Shown here piece by piece: positions 45,284 to 54,400 of a stretch of DNA of 64,000 nt. Below the pieces are notes generated by a model. The model was not told the DNA's origin. It saw nothing but the letters and a program-made list of their open reading frames with translations, and searched no databases. This DNA is from Pseudopedobacter alpinus (GTDB lineage: Bacteria; Bacteroidota; Bacteroidia; Sphingobacteriales; Sphingobacteriaceae): NCBI RefSeq assembly GCF_042684645.1, contig NZ_JBHULV010000045.1, positions 1 to 64,000 of the forward strand, written 5' to 3'. The translations under genes were made by a program, and so were the position numbers. Position 1 is the first letter of the stretch. Every line of letters begins with the position of its first letter.

Positions 45284-46960
45284 TTATTTAGAAGCTTTTA
45301 AAGCTGCCAATGCATCTTTTATCTGTTGATTATCTGGCGATAATGCTAATGCCTTTTCAAAGTAATCTTTAGATTTAACTTTGTCAGTTTTGATATAGTA
45401 CGCTCCTAAAGACGAATAAGCTTCAGATAAGTTTCTTTTGTTAGCATCTGTTAAAGTTTCTTTTGCTAATGTTATTTCTACAAACTTATCAAAAGCAGCT
45501 TTTACTTTATCATTCTCCGTAACCGGATCTAAATAATACTCTACCCTAGCTAAATATAGATAAGCATCAGCATTTTTCGCTTTTTCTGCTACATAAGTAA
45601 AAGCACTATCGGCAGCTAATAACGTATTCTTAATCTCTGTTGGGTCAGCAGAAGGTTTATTCACTAAAGCAGCGTAATGAAAGTAATTAGAGTAACCTAA
45701 GTAAAACCAATCAACAAAAGACGCTTTCGGTAATTTTGTTAATTTATCATAGTATTTGGCCGCCAAATCATATTTCTTTGCAGAAAAATAAGTTTTAGCA
45801 ATATTTACTAATACTTCATTATTGGTTGTATCCAACTCATAACCTTTCACATAATTAATAATAGCTAATGAATCTTGTTTATCTGCTTGGTAAGCTTTAC
45901 CTAAATATAAATAATCATCTGCTATAATACGACTTTTATCAATTTCACCAACAAATTTAGTTAATGCATCTATACCTACAGCAGTATTGTTGTTTTCAAT
46001 TGCTGCATAACCTCTAAATCTCCTTGCTAAAATATAATCCTTTTTAAAATCTGAAGAATTAATAAATTCTGTAGCAGTTTTCTCTAAACCTGCATAATCA
46101 CCAGCATTTAATAAGAAAATTAAATATCTGTATCTAGATTCTGCAGATCTATCTGTTAAATCTAAATATTTAGAATAATTTTCCTTGGCCTTGGTTAAAA
46201 ACTCTGCTCTTCTTGTTGGTGCAGCAGAAGTCCAACGGTAATAATTTTCTGCCAAAGCTCTGTAAGCAGGGCCATAATTAGCGTCTTTAGCAACAACAGC
46301 TTTTAAATTTGTTTCTGCCAATTCAAAGTTAAAGGCTTGAGTCCAAATTTCTCCGATATTAACTTCAACTCCTAATAAATTATCTTTCAAATTCATTGCT
46401 CTTTGATACTCGGCAACCGCTTCGCTATTTTTATTTTGTGCTTTGTAAGCATTACCCATTGCTATGTGTAATTCAGCATCTTTCTCACCGTTTTCTTTAG
46501 CTTTTTCAAACCATTCAAAAGCTTTAGTTAAATCTCTTGAAGCAGCATAAGTATAGGCTTTACCTATATATATGTATTCTAAGAAATCTTTTTTACGCAT
46601 ATCTTCAGTTGCTTTAGCAAAATTTGCTTGCGCTGCTGGCTCATTTTTTTCAAAAAGGTTTACTGTACCTAAACCAATTTGGTTAAGTGTGTATTTTCCT
46701 TTATCGTCTGCTGCAATACCTTTCTGAAAAACAGTTTTTGCAGAATCAGGCATATTTAATTGTAAATATAAATCGCCATAATAAAAATAGTTTTCTGGTG
46801 TTGATTGTGCTTGTACCAAATTACTAAATAAAGATTTTGCCTTCTGAAATTGTTCAGCATTTACTGCTCTTCTTGCATCCTCCAGACTCTGAGCCTGAGT
46901 AAAGGAAGCAACAAGCATAACACTCATTGTACCTAATGCTATTTTATTTACTATATTCAT
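45284..46960 (-). CDS. periplasmic TPR protein of the TonB cluster
   Basis: 558 residues with Sec signal peptide (1-23, ending SFTQAQS). The rest is about a dozen tetratricopeptide repeats (for example NPENYFYYGDLYLQLNMPDSA; DAELHIAMGNAYKAQNKNSE; NEVLVNIAKTYFSAKKYDLA). TPR arrays mediate protein contacts. It is the last gene of the exbB-exbD-exbD-tonB-pstS-like operon (17-base gap), so a role in the energy-transducing or outer-membrane machinery is suggested, but no function is established from the sequence. Confidence 0.85.
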   Translation of the reverse strand: MNIVNKIALGTMSVMLVASFTQAQSLEDARRAVNAEQFQKAKSLFSNLVQAQSTPENYFYYGDLYLQLNMPDSAKTVFQKGIAADDKGKYTLNQIGLGTVNLFEKNEPAAQANFAKATEDMRKKDFLEYIYIGKAYTYAASRDLTKAFEWFEKAKENGEKDAELHIAMGNAYKAQNKNSEAVAEYQRAMNLKDNLLGVEVNIGEIWTQAFNFELAETNLKAVVAKDANYGPAYRALAENYYRWTSAAPTRRAEFLTKAKENYSKYLDLTDRSAESRYRYLIFLLNAGDYAGLEKTATEFINSSDFKKDYILARRFRGYAAIENNNTAVGIDALTKFVGEIDKSRIIADDYLYLGKAYQADKQDSLAIINYVKGYELDTTNNEVLVNIAKTYFSAKKYDLAAKYYDKLTKLPKASFVDWFYLGYSNYFHYAALVNKPSADPTEIKNTLLAADSAFTYVAEKAKNADAYLYLARVEYYLDPVTENDKVKAAFDKFVEITLAKETLTDANKRNLSEAYSSLGAYYIKTDKVKSKDYFEKALALSPDNQQIKDALAALKASK

Positions 46961-46977
46961 TTTCGATTGTTTAAACG

Positions 46978-47871
46978 TTAATTTCTAAATTTTATTTGTC
47001 GGCTAGGTAAAGAATCTGGAGCTAAACCAGATTTTAAAATAATTCTTTGACCTATCTCACTTGCAAGAAAAGCTGCAAAACCTGTGCCTAAACCTGCTTT
47101 ACCTTGACAATTAATTAAATACAAATCTCTAATTAATGGGTAATTATTAACTTTTAGATTACTTTGAGTAGGTTTTTCATAAGTTCCTTTTACCGTTTTA
47201 ACAGCTACAAAGTTTAAATTTGCTACTTCTTTTGCGATATCAGGTGTAGGCCTTTTCATCCAAGCAACACTAACAATACCTATTGCTTTAGGGTTTTCAT
47301 TTACATACTTAATTACTTCCTTATTGGTTTTTAAAGCATAAACATTTTTTGGAAAATCTTTAACACCAGTAATTTCCATTAAGTAAGCTACTGTGCTAGA
47401 TTTTGGATTATCAAAAACAAAAGTTAGGTTTCTTTTTGAAGTGCCATTAAATACAGCCTTAATTTCATCAATGGTAATTAAAGAATCAGCATTGTTTTTG
47501 CCTGTAATTAGAGCAATTCCATCTATAGCAAACTTTGTGTTTCTTATCACTATATTCTTTTTCTCAAAATGAGCTGCTTCGGATTTTGATAATAAACGTG
47601 ACATAATGGCTACATTATTACTGTCAGTCATTAATTGACTTATTATATCTTTTTCGGGTAAATAAGTGATCTTAATTTCTGCTCTTTTGTAGCTATTAGC
47701 AAAAATTTCATATTCGTCATCTACAATTGGATAAAGAGACTCATCAGCAACTAATTTACCTTGCCCATAAGTTACATGCTCCTCTTTATTGCTTTGTTGC
47801 CCGCAGGAATGTAAAATGCTTTGTACAAAAAATAAAACCAGAACTATAAAAGTCCCATTTCTTTGGATCAT
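46978..47871 (-). CDS. PstS-like substrate-binding lipoprotein
   Basis: 297 residues with lipoprotein signal (ILHSC). The two-lobed periplasmic-binding fold is recognisable by VDDEYEIFANSYKRAEIKIT, MTDSNNVAIMSRLLSKSEAA, ITIDEIKAVFNG and PKAIGIVSVAWM, typical of PBP-like phosphate-binding proteins. No pstC, pstA or pstB genes are near; the gene instead sits in the TonB operon, overlapping the small membrane-protein gene by four bases. It may sense or bind phosphate or another anion in the periplasm; the partner is unknown. Confidence 0.82.
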   Translation of the reverse strand: MIQRNGTFIVLVLFFVQSILHSCGQQSNKEEHVTYGQGKLVADESLYPIVDDEYEIFANSYKRAEIKITYLPEKDIISQLMTDSNNVAIMSRLLSKSEAAHFEKKNIVIRNTKFAIDGIALITGKNNADSLITIDEIKAVFNGTSKRNLTFVFDNPKSSTVAYLMEITGVKDFPKNVYALKTNKEVIKYVNENPKAIGIVSVAWMKRPTPDIAKEVANLNFVAVKTVKGTYEKPTQSNLKVNNYPLIRDLYLINCQGKAGLGTGFAAFLASEIGQRIILKSGLAPDSLPSRQIKFRN

Positions 47872-48101
47872 CCGGGTTTTTGATTAATAAGTCTTATAAA
47901 TCTAAAGAAAGAGTAAACTATCAATAGCAAACCAAATGCTATTTTCCATATTTTTTCTACTCCGTACATTAAAGGGAAATTTTCCCAAAAAATGATACTA
48001 ACCCCAATAAAGAAATATAGGGCAAACATCACAAGGCCTAAAATGAACAGAAATCGCTTTGTGGGCGATTTCTGTCTATCTGAAAATTTTTGGTAAGCCA
48101 T
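47868..48101 (-). CDS. small two-helix membrane protein in the TonB operon
   Basis: 77 residues from the ATG at 48101; a longer frame extends into tonB but the methionine in MAYQKFSDRQKSPTKRF lies six bases after the tonB stop codon and suits an operon start. Two hydrophobic helices (FLFILGLVMFALYFFIGVSI and IWKIAFGLLLIVYSFFRFI) are joined by a short periplasmic loop. It overlaps the pstS-like gene by four bases (ATGA). No known family is recognised. Conservation of this position in related genomes would indicate a role in the TonB complex. Confidence 0.7.
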   Translation of the reverse strand: MAYQKFSDRQKSPTKRFLFILGLVMFALYFFIGVSIIFWENFPLMYGVEKIWKIAFGLLLIVYSFFRFIRLINQKPG

Positions 48102-48106
48102 TAAAT

Positions 48107-48928
48107 TTACTGTTGCAATTGGAAGAAAATTGGAATGGTGTAAGATACACGCACATTTCTTCCGTTTTGAACACCTGGATTCCATTTTGGAGAGTTTTTA
48201 AGAACCCTTACAGCTTCTTCATCACAACCTCCGCCAATTCCTCTTACTACTTTAATATCTGTTAAAGAGCCATCTTTTTCTACCACAAACTGGCAAAATA
48301 CTCTCCCTTGTATACCTGCATCACGAGCAACCGGTGGATATCTTAAGTTTTTGCTTAAAAATTTACCAAATTGTTCTATACCACCAGGGAACGTAGGTAA
48401 CACTTCCACATTTGTAAAAATTTGGTTAGAGTCCTCAGTTTTTTCCTGATTTATTGGCCCTTCTCCAACTGGTGTGTTAATTACAATTTCAGCATTAGGA
48501 TCACCTTTAATGGTTTTTTGACCAGGGTCAGCTTTCTCTAATTCCTTTACAGTTGGTGGTTCTTCTTCCACAACCTCTTCATCAGGTTTTACAACCGGAG
48601 GAGGGAATCTAACCTGATCCACTTTTGGTGGAGGTGGTTCAACCGGTGGAGGTGGAGGTGGTGCTTTCTCATCAACAGGAGGAGGCGAAGCCAAAACTAC
48701 TTCCGTAAGTATGTCCTTTTTTGCAGTATCTTCAGGTACAAAACCCGAAAGATATTTTATAATGATTGGTGAGGCAATTGCTAAGGAAAAAATCAAACCC
48801 CCAATGATAACAGCTCTGTTGGTATGTTTAACATTGTCTTTACGAAGCTGGTAAGCACCGTATTCTTTGTTTCTACCCGCAAAAACTATATCAATCCAAT
48901 CTTTTTTTAAGATGTCCAGTTTAGACAT
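48107..48928 (-). CDS. tonB: TonB energy transducer
   Basis: 273 residues. A cytoplasmic N-terminal segment (MSKLDILKKDWIDIVFAGRN, KEYGAYQLRK) precedes one membrane helix (about 38-58). A proline/acid-rich linker (about 80-140, with PPPPPPVEPPPPK) spans the periplasm, and a C-terminal TonB domain follows (about 185-273, FPGGIEQFGKFLSKNLRYPP, GRVFCQFVVEKDGSL). It couples the proton-motive force, via ExbB/ExbD, to TonB-dependent porters such as the two SusC proteins here. The KEYGAYQLR segment is the usual Bacteroidota variant. It lies downstream of two exbD genes. Confidence 0.95.
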   Translation of the reverse strand: MSKLDILKKDWIDIVFAGRNKEYGAYQLRKDNVKHTNRAVIIGGLIFSLAIASPIIIKYLSGFVPEDTAKKDILTEVVLASPPPVDEKAPPPPPPVEPPPPKVDQVRFPPPVVKPDEEVVEEEPPTVKELEKADPGQKTIKGDPNAEIVINTPVGEGPINQEKTEDSNQIFTNVEVLPTFPGGIEQFGKFLSKNLRYPPVARDAGIQGRVFCQFVVEKDGSLTDIKVVRGIGGGCDEEAVRVLKNSPKWNPGVQNGRNVRVSYTIPIFFQLQQ

Positions 48929-48976
48929 GATTTTTTAGTTTAAGGTATAAAATTAAACGTGTTAATTATCAAATTA

Positions 48977-49525
48977 TTAATCGTTAAATACTCCTTGGTC
49001 TTTCATTAAACCAATTTCAGCATTTTCAATTTTGTTGTTAATACCATAAGACGGTACCGCAGCAATTTTTATTTCATCAAGTATGTCAACAAAATTTTTA
49101 TAATTTGATTTGTCTGAAGGTTTAATAATTACCATTAGTCCTTTTTCTGGATTTCCGGTTGCCGCAACTACTTTCTTATTTGCATCAATAAGAGATTCGC
49201 GGATACCTTTTTTTCCATAATTATCAACTGTTGGTGCATTATCTCCTAATACGCCCATGTACCAAACTATTTTATTATCTGATCCTAATAAAACAGTCAT
49301 CGTTCTCGATGCCTTCACATCTAAAACTTCGTCTGGGTTTTTCTCATCCTTATCAGGCATAAACATGTCCATTGCCTGTGGTTTGGCTAATGTTGTGGTT
49401 AGCATAAAGAATGTAATTAATAAGAAAGCTAAATCTACCATGGCGGTCAAATCTACCTTGGTTGATTGTTTTTTACTTCTTACTTTCTTGCCTTTGTCCC
49501 CGCCGGAGGTATCTAATTCTGCCAT
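48977..49525 (-). CDS. exbD: ExbD-type biopolymer transport protein (second copy)
   Basis: 182 residues. A basic N-terminus (KGKKVRSKKQSTKVDLTAMV) precedes a single helix DLAFLLITFFMLTTTLA in which the aspartate is the conserved proton-path residue. The periplasmic domain is long (PDKDEKNPDEVLDVKASRTM onward) and ends VDILDEIKIAAVPSYG. It forms the stator with ExbB and TonB. It differs enough from the neighbouring ExbD (49544) to be a paralogue rather than a recent duplicate. Confidence 0.93.
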   Translation of the reverse strand: MAELDTSGGDKGKKVRSKKQSTKVDLTAMVDLAFLLITFFMLTTTLAKPQAMDMFMPDKDEKNPDEVLDVKASRTMTVLLGSDNKIVWYMGVLGDNAPTVDNYGKKGIRESLIDANKKVVAATGNPEKGLMVIIKPSDKSNYKNFVDILDEIKIAAVPSYGINNKIENAEIGLMKDQGVFND

Positions 49526-49543
49526 TTTGGTATATTTTAAATA

Positions 49544-50155
49544 TTAATCTACTCCCTCTAAAGAAGTGATTAAACTAAATTTATTAATCTTTTGATCTTG
49601 AAGAATGTCAACAATTTTTCTAATAGTTGGATATTCCTCTTTTGAATCTCCTTTTATTGAGAATCTTAAATCAACATTGTGTAATTCTTTAGTAGCATAC
49701 CTTGCTGACAAAATCCACTGCTTAAGCTCATTATTAGCTCCAGAATCAGAAGGAATACCTGGTTGTTTCAATTCCAATCTTTCTGAATTATCTAATGCAA
49801 TAAACTCCTTAATGCTGGCTATTGGAACACCAAAACTTTCTATTAAAGCGAAACGTTTTTTCTCTTCATCTGTAAAAGTGATTTGGTATTGCTCGCCCAT
49901 ACGCTCCAAAGTATTAATTCTCACATCTTGACCAACTACTCCAAAAAACACTTTACCCTGCCCTATAGTAAGGGTAGAAATATCAGTATCTGGCAACTTA
50001 AACGTAGTTGTAGAAGATGGTGTTTCTACAGGCAGAGGTTCTGGTTGACGAGCAGTTGCCGTTAAGATAAAGAAAGTAAGTAGCAAGAAAGCTACATCAC
50101 ACATCGCCGTCATATCCGTTGATGTACTTTGTCTTTTAATTTTTACTTTTGGCAT
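49544..50155 (-). CDS. exbD: ExbD-type biopolymer transport protein (first copy)
   Basis: 203 residues. MPKVKIKRQSTSTDMTAMCD leads to the helix VAFLLLTFFILTATARQ, with the family aspartate (CDVAFLLLTFF). The periplasmic region has an insertion relative to short ExbD proteins (about 75-150) and ends YPTIRKIVDILQDQKINKFS. Two dissimilar ExbD subunits in a row are typical of Bacteroidota TonB clusters and may assemble as a heterodimer inside the ExbB pentamer; that is inference. Gaps to exbB and to the next exbD are 65 and 18 bases. Confidence 0.93.
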   Translation of the reverse strand: MPKVKIKRQSTSTDMTAMCDVAFLLLTFFILTATARQPEPLPVETPSSTTTFKLPDTDISTLTIGQGKVFFGVVGQDVRINTLERMGEQYQITFTDEEKKRFALIESFGVPIASIKEFIALDNSERLELKQPGIPSDSGANNELKQWILSARYATKELHNVDLRFSIKGDSKEEYPTIRKIVDILQDQKINKFSLITSLEGVD

Positions 50156-50220
50156 CTTGTTTTTTTATTTAATTTATCAATTGATTAAAGAGCTAAAAGC
50201 CCTACAAAAAAATTAAACTA

Positions 50221-51048
50221 CTATTTGTGTGTAGCAGCGTAAGTTTGTACAATTGAGAAACCAGCTTCATCAATTGAGTAGGTTAAGCTATCAATTTTAG
50301 AAGTAAAGAAGTTATAAGAAATAACAGCCACTAATGAAGTTGCAATACCAGTTGCTGTGTTAATTAATGCTTCAGAAATACCGTTTGCTAATTGAGCTTG
50401 ATCTGGCGCACCAGCTGTTGCTAAACCACCAAATGCTTTAATCATACCTGTTACAGTTCCTAATAAACCACCTAATGTACCTACAGATACTAATGTAGCT
50501 ATAATAGTTAAGTTTTGTTCTAACATCGGCATTTCTAATGCTGTAGCTTCTTCAATGTCTTTTTGTATAGCTAAACATTTTTGTTCAGTATCCATTACTA
50601 CGTCACTTTCAACAGCTTTATATTTTTTCAAACCAGATTTAATTACCGCTGCAACAGAACCTTTTTGTTTGTCACACTCGCCAATTGCTGCATCTACATT
50701 GTTAGAAGCTAAAAAACCTTGTACTTTTCTAACAAAAGCATCAACATTTCCTACTCCTGCTGCTTTGCTAATTACAAAGAAACGTTCAATAGAAAAAACA
50801 AATGTCATTAATAACATAGACATTAAGAATGGTACAATATATCCGCCTTTGTAAATCATTCCAAAATAATTTCCAGAAATTGGGTGGTTTGCGTTATCTC
50901 CGCCTTCAAAGTTTGATCCGTCTCCCATTACAAAAATAAATAGAATCCAACCAATTGCAATACAAATTAAGATAGCTAATCCTGCGAAAATTCCTGAACC
51001 TTTAGAGTTCTCTTTTTGAGCAGTGGTAGGTTTTGGTGCGTTTGCCAT
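50221..51048 (-). CDS. exbB: ExbB/MotA/TolQ proton-channel protein
   Basis: 275 residues with three membrane helices (about 25-45; 72-90; about 172-195; with a fourth hydrophobic stretch at 225-248). MLEQNLTIIATLVSVGTLGG, LGTVTGMIKAFGGLA and ISEALINTATGIATSLVAVI are the ExbB/TolQ signatures. It forms the channel that powers TonB movement. It is the first gene of the cluster, preceded by a good promoter at 51122-51151 and by the pckA terminator. Confidence 0.95.
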   Translation of the reverse strand: MANAPKPTTAQKENSKGSGIFAGLAILICIAIGWILFIFVMGDGSNFEGGDNANHPISGNYFGMIYKGGYIVPFLMSMLLMTFVFSIERFFVISKAAGVGNVDAFVRKVQGFLASNNVDAAIGECDKQKGSVAAVIKSGLKKYKAVESDVVMDTEQKCLAIQKDIEEATALEMPMLEQNLTIIATLVSVGTLGGLLGTVTGMIKAFGGLATAGAPDQAQLANGISEALINTATGIATSLVAVISYNFFTSKIDSLTYSIDEAGFSIVQTYAATHK

Positions 51049-51121
51049 TTTTTTTTAGTTTTTAGTTTTTAAATTTAAATTAATGTGTGTATTTATTTTT
51101 TGTTTTTAATAATGCGAATAA

Positions 51122-51151
51122 CAAATTTATGATTTAAACTTTAAAATCAAA
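51122..51151 (-). promoter_or_regulatory. promoter of the exbB-tonB operon
   Basis: On the minus strand TTTG (51148-51151), an 18-base spacer and TAAATTTG (51122-51129) closely match TTTG-N19-TAnnTTTG. The leader to the exbB start would be about 65 bases and AT-rich. Confidence 0.65.
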
Positions 51152-51229
51152 ATTTTATAAAATTCAACTGAAATCAATTGTTTATGGCTTAATTGTTAAG
51201 TAAATGTTAACTATAAACGTTAAAATAAA

Positions 51230-51257
51230 AAAAGATTGTCTTACGGGACAATCTTTT
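51230..51257 (-). terminator. intrinsic terminator of pckA
   Basis: AAAAGATTGTC (51230-51240) and GACAATCTTTT (51247-51257) form a perfect 11-bp stem with a six-base loop and a T-rich 3' arm on the minus strand, 73 bases beyond the pckA stop codon. It separates pckA from the TonB operon. Confidence 0.8.
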
Positions 51258-51330
51258 ACAATGAAAACTATTTTTGACTTAAAAAACAAATTAAAACCAC
51301 ATTATTTTAAATAATAAAATTTGTTTTGCG

Positions 51331-52914
51331 TTAAACAAAAGCAACTTCCTCTTCCGGATTTTCAACAAATTTGTTGTAATTTATCATTAAATCTCGCCTA
51401 AGTTGCTTTGCTTTCTTATCATAATCTGCTGGATTTAACCATGTTGATTTTGGAGTAAGTATTTCAGAAGGCACACCGTTACATGATGTAGGCATATTTA
51501 ATTCAAAAATTTCATCTTTAACATATTTTGCTTTATTTAAATTACCATTTAATACTTCGTTAATAATAGCTCTAGAATAAGATAAGTTTATTCGCTCACC
51601 TACTCCGTAAGGCCCTCCTGTCCAACCGGTATTAATTAACCAAACATTAACATCCGCTTCATCTAATTTATTGCCCAATAATTTTGCATAACTTTTTGGT
51701 TTTAAGGGTAAAAAGGCCTGACCAAAGCAAGCAGAAAAAGTTGCTTTTGGTTCATTTATCCCAGTTTCTGTACCTGCTACTTTAGCTGTATAACCCGATA
51801 TAAAATGAAACATTGCTTGTTTCTTTGTCAGTTTTGAGACTGGCGGCAACACTCCAAAAGCATCGGCCGTTAAGAAAAAAATATTTTTTGGCGCATTAGC
51901 TTTTGATACTTTTAATGCGTTTTTTATGTAATTAATTGGATAAGCAACCCTTGTATTTTCAGTTTTACTAATGTTTGTAAAATTTACATTACGTGTGCCT
52001 TCTTCAAAACAAATGTTCTCTAATAGCGCACCAAATTTTATAGCTCCGTAAATATCTGGTTCTTTTTCTTGGCTAAGGTTAACACATTTTGCATAGCAAC
52101 CTCCTTCAAAATTAAAAACGTTGTTATTACTCCAACCATGTTCATCATCTCCAATAAGTGCCCTATCAGGATCAGCAGAAAGCGTTGTTTTACCAGTGCC
52201 TGATAAGCCAAAAAATATTGCGGTATCTCCACCACTACCAACATTTGCAGAACAGTGCATAGATAATACGCCCAATTGTGGCAACAAAAAGTTTAAAACA
52301 GAGAAAATTCCTTTTTTAATTTCTCCCGTATAACCAGTACCTCCTATTAAAATCATCTTTTTTTTAAAATTGATGATGGAAAAATTAGCTTGTCTGGTGC
52401 CATCTTGTTCTGGTGAAGCTTTAAATCCAGGCGCAGCAATGATAGTCCACCTTTCTAACTCTCTAAATAAAGTGTTTTTGTGAGGGCGTAAAAATAAATG
52501 GTGGGCAAAAAGATTTTGAAAAGCATACTCAGTGATTACATTCAAACCAATCTGATAATTTTCATCGGCACCAGCCATAGCTTCTCTGGCAAACAATTCA
52601 TTTTTAGTGTTCAAGTATTGAATAACTTTAGCAAATAATGCGTCAAAATTATCTGGAGAAAATTTGATATTGATATCGCCCCACCAAACTTTGTCTTTGG
52701 TGACATCGTCTTCAACAATAAACCTATCTTTGGGAGATCTTCCGGTAAATTCGCCAGTATCTATAGCTAAAGCACCAGATTCTGATAGTAAGCCTTCTTT
52801 CCTAATTAGTGCTTTTTCCACTAATTGAGGCACACTTAACTGATAATGTACAGCTACATTATCAGAAAAATTTAGCTTACAAAAATTACGTAATTGTATT
52901 TTTGCAGTTTTCAT
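51331..52914 (-). CDS. pckA: phosphoenolpyruvate carboxykinase (ATP)
   Basis: 527 residues. Converts oxaloacetate and ATP to phosphoenolpyruvate, CO2 and ADP, the entry to gluconeogenesis. IDTGEFTGRSPKDRFIV is the N-terminal substrate block, GLSGTGKTTLS (236-246) the kinase-1a P-loop, LIGDDEHGW the kinase-2/metal site, and INTGWTGGPYGVGERI the adenine-side region. The ATP-dependent type is indicated by the P-loop sequence and overall length. It has its own promoter (52933-52965) and terminator, so it is monocistronic. Gluconeogenic control is plausible, but no operator is seen. Confidence 0.97.
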   Translation of the reverse strand: MKTAKIQLRNFCKLNFSDNVAVHYQLSVPQLVEKALIRKEGLLSESGALAIDTGEFTGRSPKDRFIVEDDVTKDKVWWGDINIKFSPDNFDALFAKVIQYLNTKNELFAREAMAGADENYQIGLNVITEYAFQNLFAHHLFLRPHKNTLFRELERWTIIAAPGFKASPEQDGTRQANFSIINFKKKMILIGGTGYTGEIKKGIFSVLNFLLPQLGVLSMHCSANVGSGGDTAIFFGLSGTGKTTLSADPDRALIGDDEHGWSNNNVFNFEGGCYAKCVNLSQEKEPDIYGAIKFGALLENICFEEGTRNVNFTNISKTENTRVAYPINYIKNALKVSKANAPKNIFFLTADAFGVLPPVSKLTKKQAMFHFISGYTAKVAGTETGINEPKATFSACFGQAFLPLKPKSYAKLLGNKLDEADVNVWLINTGWTGGPYGVGERINLSYSRAIINEVLNGNLNKAKYVKDEIFELNMPTSCNGVPSEILTPKSTWLNPADYDKKAKQLRRDLMINYNKFVENPEEEVAFV

Positions 52915-52932
52915 AATTATAATTGGTTAATG

Positions 52933-52965
52933 CAAAAATATAAATATTAACGCACTAAAACCAAA
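52933..52965 (-). promoter_or_regulatory. promoter of pckA
   Basis: On the minus strand TTTG (52962-52965), a 21-base spacer and TATTTTTG (52933-52940), 19 bases before the pckA ATG. The leader would be very short. Confidence 0.5.
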
Positions 52966-52999
52966 TTTAACTACTTAAAAATCAGCAAATTGTATCATG

Positions 53000-53055
53000 T
53001 ACACTAAGGTGTAAGTTCTTAATAATCAAGCACAAATATGTAAATACTTAGTGTA
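53000..53055. repeat. long-loop inverted repeat between SUI1 and pckA genes
   Basis: TACACTAAG (53000-53008) and CTTAGTGTA (53047-53055) are perfect 9-bp complements, with 38 bases between them. It lies just past the SUI1-type gene and ahead of the pckA promoter. It might act as a weak terminator or a looping site; nothing more is visible. Confidence 0.35.
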
Positions 53056-53057
53056 TT

Positions 53058-53411
53058 TTAACCGCCAATTTTCTTCACTTTATAGCCATCAGCTAAAAGT
53101 AAATCAATTATCTTTTGTCTAAAATCTCCTTGTATTAAAATTTCGCCATCTTTAACAGCACCACCAACACCGCATTTAGTTTTCAGAACCTTTCCTAAAG
53201 CCTTCAAATCATCCTCTACACCTATAAATCCGGTAATTAAAGTTACTGCTTTGCCTCCACGCTGTTTTTTATCAAGCTGCACCCTTAAATTTTGATGCTG
53301 AGGTTTTAATGTTTCATCTTCTGATTCCTCATAGCTATCTAATTTTTGATCTGGGTTGGTGGAGAACATCAAACCATCAAAACCTGAAAATTTTTTCGAC
53401 TTCTTATCCAT
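53058..53411 (-). CDS. SUI1/eIF1-family translation factor (YciH-like)
   Basis: 117 residues from the ATG at 53411. The upstream in-frame ATG at 53456 would overlap the lipid kinase gene and add a non-conserved sequence. The C-terminal SUI1 domain reads RGGKAVTLITGFIGVEDDLK, CGVGGAVKDGEILIQGDFRQ and ends GYKVKKIGG. Bacterial homologues resemble eukaryotic eIF1 and influence start-site fidelity in E. coli, but a physiological role is not settled. It follows the lipid kinase gene closely (about 37 bases) and may be co-transcribed. Confidence 0.9.
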   Translation of the reverse strand: MDKKSKKFSGFDGLMFSTNPDQKLDSYEESEDETLKPQHQNLRVQLDKKQRGGKAVTLITGFIGVEDDLKALGKVLKTKCGVGGAVKDGEILIQGDFRQKIIDLLLADGYKVKKIGG

Positions 53412-53448
53412 ATTTTTAAGAATAATTAATTTATTGTTGAAATAAAAA

Positions 53449-54321
53449 TTAAACAATAAGCACTAAAGCTAAATGTTTAACAGAAAAACTAAGCTGCTTC
53501 CCCATGTTTACTGGTTCGCCGTCCACATGTACAGGACCTTCACTTTCTCTATTAATTATAAATTTTTTCGCTTTTATAATCTCCACATATTTAGACCCTG
53601 CCGATGTTTGTGTAAACATCCTTATTACTAAAGAAGGAAAAATAAACAATGGAAAGGGTTTTATAATACAGATATCAATTAACCCATCTTGTACAGATGC
53701 GGTTGGAGAAATGTGTGCATTATTTCCATATTGGGAAGAATTTGCCAAGCTTAACATAAATGCTTTACGTTTAATCTGGCCGCCATTTACATTTATGCTA
53801 TAATTTTGAGCTTTATAACTTTTGATTTCCTTTAAAGTAGATTTTACATAACCTATAAAACCTCTTTTTTCACTATCAGCAAAGTGAGCACTAATGTGAG
53901 CATCAAAGCCCATACCGGCCATATTCACAAATTTTCTGTTGTTTAATAATCCAACATCAATTTTTAAGGTTTTTAATTGATTTATTCTTGTAATAGCTTT
54001 TGCGTTATCTAAAGAAATACCTAAAGTTCTAGCCAGTCCGTTGCCAGACCCACAAGGAATAATAGCCATTGTTTTACCCGATGATTCTAAAACACTTGCC
54101 ACTTCATTAATAGTACCATCACCACCAACAGCTACAATTATATCAAAATCATTATCAATTGCTTCTTGTGCTAACAAAGTAGCATGGTTACTATATGCTG
54201 TGTAAATAATTTGTGCATCAAACAGTTGGAAATCTAAATATTTATCAATTAAAACAGGGATAAATGTTTTGTTTAAGCCACCAGATATTGGATTTATTAT
54301 AAAAATTATCTTCTTCTTCAA
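53449..54321 (-). CDS. diacylglycerol/lipid kinase family protein (YegS/BmrU-like)
   Basis: 290 residues. The nucleotide-binding motif GGDGTINEVASVL (about 64-76) and PCGSGNGLARTLG are characteristic of the DAGK catalytic domain; the second domain includes DAHISAHFADSEKRGFIGYV and EGPVHVDGEPV. It phosphorylates a lipid hydroxyl such as diacylglycerol, or a sphingoid lipid. Sphingolipids are common in this phylum, so a sphingoid substrate deserves consideration, but that is inference. No membrane helix is obvious; such enzymes act peripherally at the membrane. Confidence 0.9.
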   Translation of the reverse strand: MKKKIIFIINPISGGLNKTFIPVLIDKYLDFQLFDAQIIYTAYSNHATLLAQEAIDNDFDIIVAVGGDGTINEVASVLESSGKTMAIIPCGSGNGLARTLGISLDNAKAITRINQLKTLKIDVGLLNNRKFVNMAGMGFDAHISAHFADSEKRGFIGYVKSTLKEIKSYKAQNYSINVNGGQIKRKAFMLSLANSSQYGNNAHISPTASVQDGLIDICIIKPFPLFIFPSLVIRMFTQTSAGSKYVEIIKAKKFIINRESEGPVHVDGEPVNMGKQLSFSVKHLALVLIV

Positions 54322-54383
54322 AAACCTGACAATTAAATTTTGTACAAAGTAATTCTTATTTTTTCAATAAATAAAAATTGTTA

Positions 54384-54391
54384 TATCTTTG
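54384..54391 (+). promoter_or_regulatory. -7 box of metK
   Basis: TATCTTTG fits TAnnTTTG. Transcription would begin around 54397, just before the predicted riboswitch, which is the expected arrangement. No clear -33 is visible. Confidence 0.6.
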
Positions 54392-54400
54392 CAGCATAAT

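Noticed and set aside
48107..48928. Proline-rich segment in tonB as a novel repeat protein
   Set aside because: It is the usual periplasm-spanning linker of TonB.
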